DNA from: CAYSHJ01 sp964589725
GTDB lineage: Bacteria > Planctomycetota > Planctomycetia > Planctomycetales > Planctomycetaceae
Assembly (NCBI GenBank): GCA_964589725.1
Contig: CAZPUJ010000357.1
Coordinates: forward strand, 1 to 9,238
Length of the DNA: 9,238 bases
Direction of reading: 5' to 3'
Positions within the stretch are counted from its first letter, which is position 1, and each line of letters begins with the position of its first letter. The translations under genes were made by a program, and so were the position numbers. The notes under the pieces are model-generated. The model was not told where the DNA came from. It saw only the letters and a program-made list of their open reading frames with translations, and ran no database searches. Shown piece after piece: positions 1 through 7,475 of this stretch.

Positions 1-2701
1 TTCCGGAGGCGGCTCGGTAGAAGAGGTTGTCGAGCTTGATCGGATCGCCGGGTGTGACGGCGAGACTCAGCTTGCGGTCCATCGAGACCTCCTTGCTGGA
101 CTTCTTCGGGGCCAGATGATCTTCGATGGCGACTCGGCCGAGCTGGTATTGTAGGATCGGCCGGCGAGCGTCATCGAAGTGGTAGCCTTTGAACTTGTAG
201 CCTTGTTCCTTCGCTGACTGAGTTGGCCAAGCTTGATTCGCGTCGGCGAGCACCGCGAAGGGGACTTCGGTTGGCAGCGCGAGCACGTTGTCACCCAGCG
301 GACTTTGATTGCCGGGGCCGCGACCGGCCCAGTGCTTCGAGGCGTCGATGAACGCTCCTTGCCAAATCAGTGCGAGCGCGAAACGGTCCACGTCGAACGC
401 CAAGTTGGCACCTTCCGGATATCCGACCGCCAATCCGCGCGGCGTCAACCCTTCCAGGAAATTGCGGTAGATGATTGGCTCTTTGTCCGGCACCAGCACA
501 ATCGCCTCGCGCACGATGCCGGCCGGAATCGCGGCCTTCGTACCGTCGGTCAAGTATGTCCACACGGATCGCATCTGCTTCGACGTGTCGCCATCGAGCA
601 CGTCTTTGATCGTCGCCTGACCGAATGGCCACGGAGCCGGCATCCGCGTGCCGGGGCGATAGTCCTGCGGGTTGGACATGTAGCGATAGAACCAATCTTC
701 GCGTAGTCGCTTCGTCATCGATGTCAAATTGATTGCCTGAATGCCAGTGGCTTGATGCTCGTTGAACGGATGGCATTTGACGCACGATAGCCCTTTTTCG
801 CCGGCCAGTTGCCGGCCGGATGATTTCGCTCGCGACAACGGTTCGTCGAGCTTTGGCAAATCAGCAGCTGTCTTCTGATCCAGCGTGACGAACGCTTTCG
901 CCAAATGCCCGAGGTTGAATTTCGGCATCCGTGCGTGCATGTACGGCCGGTCCTTCGCGCCATTCGACAACAAGTCCTGCAAGTAGTCTTCGCGCAGTTT
1001 GTCGCCGACGCCGTCGAGCGCCGGCGGGATGCGGCCTTCGTCACCCATTTCTGGAATTGCCGTTTCGAAGAATCGATTGCGAGCCTGCTCGACGCCGCCG
1101 ACCTTGTCGCGCACATGACAGGCATAGCAGTTGAAGGTCGTCAGCGAATGCGCGATCAGTTCGGCGGGGCCGAGTGGCTCAGTCGTCTTCGCGACGGCGG
1201 TCATGGCCGCGCTCAAGGCCAAGCGTTGAAGCTGCGTCAGCCGGTAATGCGGCAAGCCGCGCTGCGGCTCGGCGGACAGGCAGCCTCCGCTGGCTTGCGT
1301 CTTTGTGAGCGGTCTCGGCTTCAATTCCGAAGCGATCTCTTTGCCGTCGTCGTTCAGCTTGTGACACGACGCACAACCGATCGTGGCATAAAGCTGTCGA
1401 CCTTTTGTCGCGAGTTCGACATTCAGTTCAAAGACCTTGCGACCGTCGGTCGGTTGCGGCTGAGGAGGTTCCCGTTCGAGCGTCACGGCGCTGGCGAGAC
1501 TTTGTCGCTTCACTCCCTGTCCTTGATATTCGAGCGACAACGTCCACTCGCCGCCCCCTTGGAAGTATTCGATCGCGATCGGATACGGACCGACGTCGAG
1601 CGATACGCGCCCTTCTTTCTCCGAGTGCGGATGCACTCCGTCGATTTTGACGACCTCTTTGCCGTCAATCAGCAGTCGGCTGCCGTCGTCGGAGCCGAGC
1701 CAAAACTGATACTGCCCGGGTTTGGCGATGTGCAAGAAACCGGTGAAGCGTATCGCAAAATTGTTCGGTCGTTTGGTGACGCCCAGATCGAAGCCAGAAA
1801 CGGTGCCGGTCGCGTTCGGTTTGATCGCGTCGAAGTCCGGAAGCTTCTGCCAGTCTCCCTCGAAGTACGCATAGTTCAGGTTCGGCGGAACCTTGTGGTC
1901 CTTGAAGAAGTAGGCCGCGATCTCGCGAGCCTCTTTCTCTTGCAGACCGAGTCCCGGCATCCGTCCCGACGGACGGACGCTCAACGGATCTTGCAGGAAC
2001 TTCGCCAAGCTCGGCAGCGAATACTTGGCCGTCAGATCGCCCAAAGGCACGAGTGTTTGTGTGGTCGGCGCTTTCGGCCGTGGATCGTCCTCGTCGTCAA
2101 GCTGTGGCTGCGAAGACTTCGGCAATGGGCCAGCGTGCTTGCGCGGAGTATGACACGCGACGCATCCGAACCGATGAAAGTGTTGCTCACCCGCTTTGAT
2201 GGCACTCATTTCTGACATGGATTCTGTGATCCCGCCGGTTGTCGCGAGAAAGTGCACGAGCGCCTCGACCGCACCCGTTCGTTCGGTTTCCGGCAGACCG
2301 GCCAGAAGGTCGGGCATCGTCGTTCCCGGCTTCGCCTTCTGCGGGTTCGCGAGCAATTCGCGAATGAACGCCAACCGCACTCGCGAGCCGACGCCGTCCA
2401 GCACGGGAGCTTGCTTTGGCGTCACCGCCTGCGAGGCCGTCCCTTCAGTCTTGTGACACGTCACGCAACCGAGATCGCCCAGCAACACTCGTCCACCGGG
2501 AACAAGATCAGTCGGCGCCTCGTCACTCGCCGCCGCATAGAAACGCTCAAAACCAGCAACCACCGGATGACTGACCGGTCGCTCCAGTGAGTGCCCGTTG
2601 CCGTCTGACTCTGAGTCCACCGAATTCGCGATCGCTGCGAAACCCAACACCAAAGCGACCGTGACACCGACGCGGCGTACGGTTCGGGGAAGCCAAGTCA
2701 T
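1..2701 (-). CDS. Multihaem c-type cytochrome with PA14 domain (partial, C-terminus beyond window)
   Basis: The frame stays open for 900 codons from an ATG at 2701 to the window edge; I read it codon by codon and found no stop. AGGAG lies six bases upstream of the ATG. The N-terminus looks like a Sec signal peptide: basic TVRR, then a hydrophobic stretch to about residue 26. Five CxxCH haem-attachment motifs begin at residues 79, 180, 443, 525 and 640. Met-Pro motifs (TTMP, RMPG, ARMP, TRMP) that could supply axial methionine ligands follow several of them. Residues ~277-397 resemble a PA14 domain, with YAYFEGDW at its start and FWLGSDDGSRLLIDGK inside. Such large secreted cytochromes are common in planctomycetes, with roles proposed in periplasmic electron transfer or carbohydrate handling; the substrate is unknown. 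It lies 128 bp downstream of a mazF toxin gene, so it may be transcribed separately. A plus-strand frame at 905-2215 is its codon-aligned antisense shadow. Confidence 0.9.
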   Translation of the reverse strand, partial: MTWLPRTVRRVGVTVALVLGFAAIANSVDSESDGNGHSLERPVSHPVVAGFERFYAAASDEAPTDLVPGGRVLLGDLGCVTCHKTEGTASQAVTPKQAPVLDGVGSRVRLAFIRELLANPQKAKPGTTMPDLLAGLPETERTGAVEALVHFLATTGGITESMSEMSAIKAGEQHFHRFGCVACHTPRKHAGPLPKSSQPQLDDEDDPRPKAPTTQTLVPLGDLTAKYSLPSLAKFLQDPLSVRPSGRMPGLGLQEKEAREIAAYFFKDHKVPPNLNYAYFEGDWQKLPDFDAIKPNATGTVSGFDLGVTKRPNNFAIRFTGFLHIAKPGQYQFWLGSDDGSRLLIDGKEVVKIDGVHPHSEKEGRVSLDVGPYPIAIEYFQGGGEWTLSLEYQGQGVKRQSLASAVTLEREPPQPQPTDGRKVFELNVELATKGRQLYATIGCASCHKLNDDGKEIASELKPRPLTKTQASGGCLSAEPQRGLPHYRLTQLQRLALSAAMTAVAKTTEPLGPAELIAHSLTTFNCYACHVRDKVGGVEQARNRFFETAIPEMGDEGRIPPALDGVGDKLREDYLQDLLSNGAKDRPYMHARMPKFNLGHLAKAFVTLDQKTAADLPKLDEPLSRAKSSGRQLAGEKGLSCVKCHPFNEHQATGIQAINLTSMTKRLREDWFYRYMSNPQDYRPGTRMPAPWPFGQATIKDVLDGDTSKQMRSVWTYLTDGTKAAIPAGIVREAIVLVPDKEPIIYRNFLEGLTPRGLAVGYPEGANLAFDVDRFALALIWQGAFIDASKHWAGRGPGNQSPLGDNVLALPTEVPFAVLADANQAWPTQSAKEQGYKFKGYHFDDARRPILQYQLGRVAIEDHLAPKKSSKEVSMDRKLSLAVTPGDPIKLDNLFYRAASG

Positions 2702-2829
2702 GCAAGTCTCCTGGAACAATCCACAGAAAGGCTGGAAAATCCGTGCGGGAGCAACGTTCGGCGGGGATGCGAGCCAAGAGTTTATTCCGCACTTTGCGGG
2801 AGCGACAGCTTGCGGAGACACTTCTGGGA

Positions 2830-3153
2830 TCACGGCTCGCCATACATTTCGGAAAGCAAATCCCGCAGCGCCGCAGCCTCGTTTTTGGTCAACGTGCCGA
2901 GTTTTCTTGTCAAACGCGTCTTGCTCAGAACTCGGATTTGATCAGCACAAACATCCGCAGGCTTTCCCTCAGATGTCACGCGCAGCCGCGAGCGCCACTG
3001 CGGACGGAGCTTCGTCGTCAATGGGCAAACCACCAACGTCGGCAGAGCAGCATTCAAAGCATTCAGGCTGACGATGACGCACGGACGAGTCTTGCCGATC
3101 TCGCTCCCTTCCACGGGATCGAGACGCGCGTAGTAAATCTCGTACCGTTTCAT
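2830..3153 (-). CDS. mazF: MazF/PemK-family mRNA interferase toxin
   Basis: This 107-residue protein matches the usual size of the MazF/PemK family, which are sequence-specific endoribonucleases that cleave mRNA. The N-terminal KRYEIYYARLDPVEGSEIGK followed by TRPCVIVS is the family signature. Arg23 in KTRP and Thr46/Thr47 in CPLTTK fall where the family's catalytic Arg and Thr sit. ADQIRVLSKTRL, at residues 70-81, is the second conserved block. The ATG overlaps the antitoxin stop codon (ATGA, 3150-3153), which implies translational coupling. The same frame is open further upstream to 3429, but that stretch is antitoxin sequence in the wrong frame, so the start at 3153 is preferred. The protein appears full length with key residues intact. 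The family assignment is firm; the cleavage site cannot be predicted. Confidence 0.92.
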   Translation of the reverse strand: MKRYEIYYARLDPVEGSEIGKTRPCVIVSLNALNAALPTLVVCPLTTKLRPQWRSRLRVTSEGKPADVCADQIRVLSKTRLTRKLGTLTKNEAAALRDLLSEMYGEP

Positions 3154-3398
3154 TCGCCATCCCATCCGTCGGACATCTGTTCCCAGTCGGACCAGTCCTC
3201 GCCAGCGGCCGCCATCTGCCGCGCAGTCTCCTCCCAAGACAGTTTTTTCGAGGCTTTTTTGGGCTTGAGCACAATTTCTCCCTCGCGCTCTTCCATCAGC
3301 ACCCCGTGCTCCAGCCGATGCTTCCGAATCAATGCGGCCGGCAACCGGATGCCGCGCGAGTTTCCGATGCGCGTGAGTTTCGTTTCCAAGGTCTTCAT
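3150..3398 (-). CDS. mazE: MazE/AbrB-type antitoxin
   Basis: This is an 82-residue protein with a SpoVT/AbrB-like swapped-hairpin DNA-binding domain over residues ~4-48 (TKLTRIGNSRGIRLPAALI, then EIVLKPKK). The acidic, Trp-rich C-terminus (SWEETARQ, EDWSDWEQ, DGWDGE) fits the disordered tail that wraps and inhibits the toxin. The start at 3398 is chosen because the family begins within a few residues of this point; an in-frame ATG at 3464 would add unrelated sequence. There is no clear Shine-Dalgarno upstream, and a candidate promoter ends only nine bases before the ATG, so the message may be leaderless. Antitoxin precedes toxin with a 4-base overlap, the standard order for this system. The family is known to autorepress by binding palindromes. 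Confidence 0.9.
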   Translation of the reverse strand: MKTLETKLTRIGNSRGIRLPAALIRKHRLEHGVLMEEREGEIVLKPKKASKKLSWEETARQMAAAGEDWSDWEQMSDGWDGE

Positions 3399-3407
3399 AG
3401 CGTGAGC

Positions 3408-3436
3408 ACCGTAAGTACGCCTGCCGCACGCGTCAA
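3408..3436 (-). promoter_or_regulatory. Candidate sigma70-type promoter of mazEF
   Basis: On the minus strand TTGACG (3436-3431) is followed by a 17-base spacer and TACGGT (3413-3408). The -35 is close to consensus and the -10 is weak (T, A and final T match). The -10 ends nine bases before the mazE ATG, so a transcript from here would have almost no leader. This is a prediction from spacing and hexamers only. Confidence 0.35.
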
Positions 3437-3462
3437 GCCGGTTCAATGGAACGGGCGACTTC

Positions 3463-3485
3463 ATTTGAATCTTCCGGATTCAAAT
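3463..3485. promoter_or_regulatory. 9-bp perfect inverted repeat between DUF1501 and mazE (candidate operator)
   Basis: ATTTGAATC and GATTCAAAT are perfect inverted repeats separated by TTCCG. The element lies 15 bases past the DUF1501 stop and about 27 bases upstream of the mazE -35. No T-tract follows on the minus strand, so it is not a textbook intrinsic terminator. AbrB-type antitoxins bind palindromes, so it could be the MazE(F) operator. It could alternatively be a 3' mRNA-stabilising hairpin for the DUF1501 transcript. Confidence 0.4.
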
Positions 3486-3499
3486 CGACTGTGCCCGGC

Positions 3500-4912
3500 T
3501 TATGCCAGAATCCCGTGGACCACTTCGCCTTGTACGTCAGTCAGGCGGAAGTTGCGGCCCGCGTGGCGGTAGGTCAGTTTGAGGTGATCCATGCCGAGAA
3601 GATGCAGCATCGTCGCGTGCAAGTCGTGCAGGTGGACCTTGTCTTTGACAGCGTAGTAGCCGTAGTCGTCAGTCTCGCCGTAGCTCAAGCCCGGCTTCAC
3701 GCCGCCGCCGGCGAGCCACATCGTGTAGCCTTGCGGGTTGTGATCGCGGCCGTCATCGCCCTGAGCGACCGGCGTGCGGCCGAACTCGCCGCCCCACAGA
3801 ACCAGCGTGTCGTCGAGCAACCCGCGCGACTTCAGGTCCGTCAGTAACGCGGCGATCGGCTGATCAACTTCCAGCGCATTGCGGCTATGATCGGCCTTCA
3901 GGTTTCCGTGTTGATCCCACTTGTAGCTGTGAGTGCATTGGATGAAGCGAACACCTCGCTCGGCAAAGCGACGAGCCATCAAACACTGCCGGCCGAAGTT
4001 GCGAGTCGCCGGGTTTTCCATGCCGTACATCTTTTGAATCGCTGCGGATTCGTCGTCGATGTTCTGCAACTGCGGCGCGGCGGTCTGCATCCGAAACGCG
4101 AGTTCAAACGAATTGATTCGCCCTTCGAGTGCCGCATCTGGGCCACTGACCGCGAGATGTTCGGCATTCATCTTTTGGAGCAGTTCCAGTTCGAGCGACT
4201 GCAAGTCGCGTGGCAGTTTGTCGGCGTTGTCGATGAACGGGATTCTTGCCTGATCGGACGAAATGCCGGCGTTGCCGAGCGGCGTGCCGTGATAGACGGC
4301 CGGCAAGAACGCCGAACTGTAGGCGTTCACGCCGCCGTGAGTCAGCGTCGGACAGATGGTGATGAAGCCCGGCAAGTCCTGGTTTTCGGTCCCCAAGCCA
4401 TACGTGATCCAGGAACCCATGCTCGGCCGGACGAACGTATCGCTGCCGGTATGCAGTTCCATCAACGCTCCGCCGTGTCGCGAGTTCGAGCCCCACATTG
4501 AATGCACAAAACAGAGATCGTCAGCGTGTTGGCCGACATGCGGAAACAAATCGCTGACCCACGCACCGCTCTCGCCGTACTGCCGGAATTTCCACGGCGA
4601 CCTCAGCAAGTTGCCCGTTTGTGACGAAAAGACGCGCGGCTTGTCGAACGGCAATGGCTTGCCGTGGTCGCGTTCGAGCAGCGGCTTGTAATCAAACGTG
4701 TCGACCTGCGACGGCCCGCCGTGCATGAAGAGAAAGATGACGCGTTTCGCCCGTGGCTCGAAATGCGGCGGCTTCGGCGCCAGCGGTTTCGCAGTCGCCG
4801 TCTCACCGCGTAACAAGTCCGCCATCGCGAGCGATCCAAACCCGCACGCCGACGCGCGCAGCCAGCCGCGTCGTGACAGCACCGGTTCAAAGCGATTGCA
4901 CGAACAAAGCAT
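3500..4912 (-). CDS. DUF1501 family protein with Tat-type signal
   Basis: This 470-residue protein belongs to DUF1501, a family of the alkaline phosphatase/sulfatase-like fold that is greatly expanded in planctomycetes; its activity is not established. The N-terminus carries a twin-arginine-like signal (SRRGWLRASACGFGSLAMA, residues 13-31), so export in a folded state is likely. Conserved blocks are FLFMHGGPSQVDTFDYKP (60-77), the WGGEFGRTP block (373-381), GRDHNPQGYTMWLAGGG (388-404) and HLHDLHATMLHLLGMDH (427-443). The start at 4912 is supported by GGAG six bases upstream and by placement of the signal peptide. The frame is open to 5107, but that extension is only translated palindromic repeat. 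DUF1501 genes commonly pair with cytochrome-domain genes; here the nearest one lies beyond mazEF on the same strand. Confidence 0.93.
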   Translation of the reverse strand: MLCSCNRFEPVLSRRGWLRASACGFGSLAMADLLRGETATAKPLAPKPPHFEPRAKRVIFLFMHGGPSQVDTFDYKPLLERDHGKPLPFDKPRVFSSQTGNLLRSPWKFRQYGESGAWVSDLFPHVGQHADDLCFVHSMWGSNSRHGGALMELHTGSDTFVRPSMGSWITYGLGTENQDLPGFITICPTLTHGGVNAYSSAFLPAVYHGTPLGNAGISSDQARIPFIDNADKLPRDLQSLELELLQKMNAEHLAVSGPDAALEGRINSFELAFRMQTAAPQLQNIDDESAAIQKMYGMENPATRNFGRQCLMARRFAERGVRFIQCTHSYKWDQHGNLKADHSRNALEVDQPIAALLTDLKSRGLLDDTLVLWGGEFGRTPVAQGDDGRDHNPQGYTMWLAGGGVKPGLSYGETDDYGYYAVKDKVHLHDLHATMLHLLGMDHLKLTYRHAGRNFRLTDVQGEVVHGILA

Positions 4913-4925
4913 CAGACGCTCCAAA

Positions 4926-5035
4926 GTAGCCATCACGCTCCGCGTGATGAGCCTCACCGACAGGGCCATGAGCGTATCGAGAACCTTTCGTTTTTTCACC
5001 CTGAAAAGTCTCATCACGCGGAGCGTGATGGCTAC
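4926..5035. repeat. REPIN-like element, family A copy 1 (perfect 26-bp inverted arms)
   Basis: Two 26-base arms (4926-4951 and 5010-5035) are exact reverse complements, separated by 58 bases. Each arm is itself a hairpin: CATCACGC, loop TCC, GCGTGATG. Two palindromic units in opposite orientation is the architecture of a REPIN. The element fills the divergent gap: it ends 3 bases before the hemW ATG and begins 4 bases upstream of the DUF1501 Shine-Dalgarno. A second copy lies at 8931-9040. No REP-associated transposase (RAYT) is visible in the window. Confidence 0.88.
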
Positions 5036-5038
5036 ATT

Positions 5039-6184
5039 ATGGGCATGACCCTGCCCATCTTCGCCGAACCGCGAGCCGCGTACATCCATGTGCCGTTCTG
5101 TGCGCATCGCTGCGGCTATTGCGATTTCACGTTGGTGGCGGGGCGAGACGACTTGGCTGACGACTATTTGCGAGGACTAGAGTTCGACTTGCGGCAACTC
5201 GAACGCCCACGCGAAGTCGATACGCTGTTCTTTGGCGGAGGTACGCCGACACATCTCGCGCCGGATAAACTGGCGAGGCTGCTGAAACTGGCGCGCGAGT
5301 GGCTTCGCCTGACGCCGGGCGACGAGTTCTCCGTCGAAGCCAATCCGTTCGGGCTGACGGACGAGAAGATCAATCTGTTGGCAGACGCTGGAGTGAACCG
5401 CATCAGTCTCGGCGTGCAGTCGTTCGATGCCGATGTGCTCAAGCTTTTGGAACGCGATCACCGCGAAAGCGACGTCGTGTCAGCGGTCGATCGCGTAGGT
5501 CGCCGCATCGCGAATGTGTCGCTGGACCTGATCTTCGGTGTGCCGGGACAAAGCCTCGACCTGTGGCGCGAGACTCTGCGAAAGGCGATCGCTCTCGAAC
5601 CGACGCACCTCTCGACGTACGGCCTGACGTTTGAAAAGGGAACCGCGTTTTGGACTCGCCGGACGAAGGGTCAACTCCAACAACTGCCCGATGAACTCGA
5701 ACGGCAAATGTATGAAGTCACGATGGACGAACTCGCGAGTGCCGGCTTCGAGCACTACGAAATCTCCAACTTCGCGAGAGAAAACTTTCGCTGCCGCCAC
5801 AACCAAACGTATTGGCAGGCTCTGCCGTACTTCGGCTTCGGCCCCGGAGCCGCGCGGTATCTCAACGGCCGCCGCGAGACGAATCATCGCAGCACGAGCA
5901 CGTGGTTGAAGCGAGTCCTCTCCAGGCAAAGCGGCATCGCGATGTCTGAGGAACTCACGCCGGAGCACCGTGCCCGTGAGGCGATCGTGCTCGGCTTGCG
6001 GCAGCTCGACGGAGTGCTGCGAGATCGGTTTCGAGAGGTCACGGGGTTCGATCTGAATGTGTTGTCGTCGCCGGTGATTGCGAAACAGGTCGCGGCTGGG
6101 AATATTGAAGACTTTCGAGACGGCATCCGGTTCACGAGGCAAGGTCTGTTCGTTGCCGACAGAGTGATCGTGGATTTCCTGTGA
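5039..6184 (+). CDS. hemW: Radical SAM haem chaperone HemW
   Basis: The protein is 381 residues, the usual HemW length. The radical-SAM cluster motif is HVPFCAHRCGYCDF, with cysteines at 21, 25 and 28. The phenylalanine after the third Cys-Asp fits HemW rather than the oxygen-independent coproporphyrinogen oxidase HemN, which has a fourth cysteine there. Further family blocks are FFGGGTPTHL, NRISLGVQSF, DLIFGVPGQS, LSTYGLTFEKGT, HYEISNFAR and a YFGFGPGAARY block near residue 265. HemW binds a 4Fe-4S cluster and haem and is thought to deliver haem to acceptor proteins; many databases still mislabel it as a coproporphyrinogen oxidase. ATGs at 5039 and 5045 are both possible and neither has a strong Shine-Dalgarno. 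Immediately upstream lies the right arm of a REPIN-like repeat, so promoter or leader signals may be embedded in it. Confidence 0.94.
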   Translation: MGMTLPIFAEPRAAYIHVPFCAHRCGYCDFTLVAGRDDLADDYLRGLEFDLRQLERPREVDTLFFGGGTPTHLAPDKLARLLKLAREWLRLTPGDEFSVEANPFGLTDEKINLLADAGVNRISLGVQSFDADVLKLLERDHRESDVVSAVDRVGRRIANVSLDLIFGVPGQSLDLWRETLRKAIALEPTHLSTYGLTFEKGTAFWTRRTKGQLQQLPDELERQMYEVTMDELASAGFEHYEISNFARENFRCRHNQTYWQALPYFGFGPGAARYLNGRRETNHRSTSTWLKRVLSRQSGIAMSEELTPEHRAREAIVLGLRQLDGVLRDRFREVTGFDLNVLSSPVIAKQVAAGNIEDFRDGIRFTRQGLFVADRVIVDFL

Positions 6185-6185
6185 G

Positions 6186-6308
6186 GGGTTCGAGCCGGCA
6201 AACGCCACGCTTCGTGACGAACTGGCCACCGTCTGCGAACAACTCGGCAAGACCGAACTCGCCGCCGTGTGGCGCGATGCCGCGAGAGCGCTGACCCCAA
6301 AAAAATGA
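6186..6308 (+). pseudogene. Probable remnant of a coding region (helical, TPR-like C-terminus)
   Basis: Starting 2 bases after the hemW stop, in another frame, the sequence reads FEPANATLRDELATVCEQLG followed by KTELAAVWRDAARAL and a TGA at 6306-6308. The helix-turn-helix pattern and the high G/C at third positions look like real coding sequence, similar to the last unit of a tetratricopeptide protein. There is no start codon, and the frame is closed by a stop at 6165-6167 inside hemW. It is therefore most likely the surviving tail of a deleted gene. Chance coding resemblance cannot be ruled out over 40 codons. Confidence 0.4.
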
Positions 6309-6345
6309 CCCGGACGCTCCTCGCATCCGGGTCACTCGATTTTTT
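6299..6345. terminator. Bidirectional intrinsic terminator between hemW and slipin genes
   Basis: A 9-bp stem (TGACCCGGA at 6306-6314, TCCGGGTCA at 6326-6334) closes an 11-base loop. On the minus strand it is followed directly by seven T's (6305-6299), which serves the slipin gene ending at 6344. On the plus strand six T's (6340-6345) follow after five bases, which serves hemW. Its left arm overlaps the stop codon of the upstream remnant, and its plus-strand T-tract overlaps the slipin stop codon. Confidence 0.85.
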
Positions 6346-7441
6346 ACAGCATGTTGATCACGCGATCGGCCAAGCCCTTCTCGCCCAAGACGATGTTGAG
6401 CTTGCCCGTAGCCGCGATCTTTTCCAGAACTTCCAGCTCACGCAGACGCATGAGCGTCGGGTTGTCTTGGAGCAGCTTAGCCGTGTTCGACTGGCTGCGG
6501 ATCGCGGCGGTTTCCTCGCGACGTGCGATGAGGTTGGCTTCGGCGGCCTTCTTGGCCTCCGTCACCTTGTTCATCAGATCCTTCATGTCGCCAGGCAGGA
6601 TCACGTCGCGGATGCCGATCGAGACGACTTCCAATCCAAGCTGAGTAGCTCGCGGACGGACGAGCTGTTCCAGCTCGCTTACGACCGCTTCCTTATCAGC
6701 CAGGAACTGGTCCAGCTCGCGCGTGCCGAGCACCGCTCGCAATGCCAACTGAGCCTCGCGGTACAGAGCCTGACGGAAGTCATCAGCCACGCCGAGCGCC
6801 TGCCGGATGTCCGTGACCCGATACGTCACGACCCCGTTCACGCGCAGCGTCACCTTGTCCGCCGTCATGATTTCCTGCCCGCTGACATCCAGCATTGTCT
6901 CGCGAATGTCCACCGCCACGAGCTTGATTGTCGCGATGTTCTTCCAGAACGCATACCGCCCCGGCGACAACACCGCCACGATCTCGCCATCCTGAAACAG
7001 CACGCCCTGCTGACCCGCTTCAACCGCGAGCACCTCCAGGGCCTGCCCGACCAGCGTCGACTTCAGGATCACCGGCAGATCGGCATGTTCGAACCGTACG
7101 CGCCGTGCATCGATGATCTCGACACGCACGTCGCGAAACTTCGTCCAATACGCGTACTGCCCCGGCGGCAACACGTGGCTGAATCGACCATCGACCCACA
7201 CCAGCCCGCGCTGGTAGTCCTTCAGATCGACCACGACTGCCCGGTCGTCGAGTGCTCCCGACTTCACGATCACGTCCAGCTTCTCGTGAGTCAGCCACGG
7301 AGCACGCTGCGACACGACATCGACGCTGACCTTGCGGCCCAACAGCCAATGCCGTCCCTCGCTCAGCAATCCACGAAACTCGCCGCGACGAAACAGCAAC
7401 CCGACTTCAAAGCTCCGAATGAAAACACATCGAACCAACAT
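6344..7441 (-). CDS. Slipin-like SPFH/band 7 domain protein
   Basis: The start at 7441 is chosen because AAAGGAGG lies five bases upstream; an ATG at 7486 has no such site. The product is 365 residues. An SPFH/band 7 domain spans about residues 140-310, including VDIRETMLDVSGQEIMTADK, VTLRVNGVVTYRVTD and GLEVVSIGIRDVILPGDM. It is followed by a charged helical segment (EAKKAAEANLIARREETAAI) and a conserved-looking C-terminus. SPFH proteins usually form membrane-associated oligomers and work with membrane proteases or lipid domains, but no clear N-terminal transmembrane helix is visible here. Before the SPFH core a short beta motif appears three times (residues ~12-34, 77-99 and 144-166). No NfeD or protease partner is adjacent. 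The gene ends at a bidirectional terminator. Confidence 0.88.
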   Translation of the reverse strand: MLVRCVFIRSFEVGLLFRRGEFRGLLSEGRHWLLGRKVSVDVVSQRAPWLTHEKLDVIVKSGALDDRAVVVDLKDYQRGLVWVDGRFSHVLPPGQYAYWTKFRDVRVEIIDARRVRFEHADLPVILKSTLVGQALEVLAVEAGQQGVLFQDGEIVAVLSPGRYAFWKNIATIKLVAVDIRETMLDVSGQEIMTADKVTLRVNGVVTYRVTDIRQALGVADDFRQALYREAQLALRAVLGTRELDQFLADKEAVVSELEQLVRPRATQLGLEVVSIGIRDVILPGDMKDLMNKVTEAKKAAEANLIARREETAAIRSQSNTAKLLQDNPTLMRLRELEVLEKIAATGKLNIVLGEKGLADRVINML

Positions 7442-7463
7442 GACGACCTCCTTTGGACTGCGA

Positions 7464-7475
7464 CGACTCGAGTCG
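7464..7475. promoter_or_regulatory. 12-bp perfect palindrome upstream of the slipin ribosome-binding site
   Basis: CGACTCGAGTCG is a perfect palindrome; with one mismatched position it extends to 18 bases (7461-7478). It lies just upstream of the slipin Shine-Dalgarno at 7447-7454. A dimeric regulator site is possible, but no promoter hexamers could be assigned with confidence. Confidence 0.25.

Noticed and set aside
905..2215. Long plus-strand open frame of 436 codons
   Set aside because: It is codon-aligned antisense to the multihaem cytochrome, has no recognisable domains, and its length follows from the GC-rich sense gene.
2744..2829. Repeat-like GCGGGAGC motifs between mazF and the cytochrome
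   Set aside because: Short partial matches and a 5-bp CCGCA/TGCGG hairpin are present, but there is no clear paired palindrome or second copy in the window.
4913..5107. N-terminal extension of the DUF1501 protein to an ATG at 5107
   Set aside because: The extension translates the palindromic repeat (VAITLRVM and LITRSVMATL are its two arms), overlaps the hemW start, and precedes a good ribosome-binding site and Tat signal at 4912.
5039..6184. Annotation as oxygen-independent coproporphyrinogen III oxidase (HemN)
   Set aside because: The motif CxxxCxxCDF lacks the fourth cysteine of HemN, and the length and conserved blocks fit HemW.
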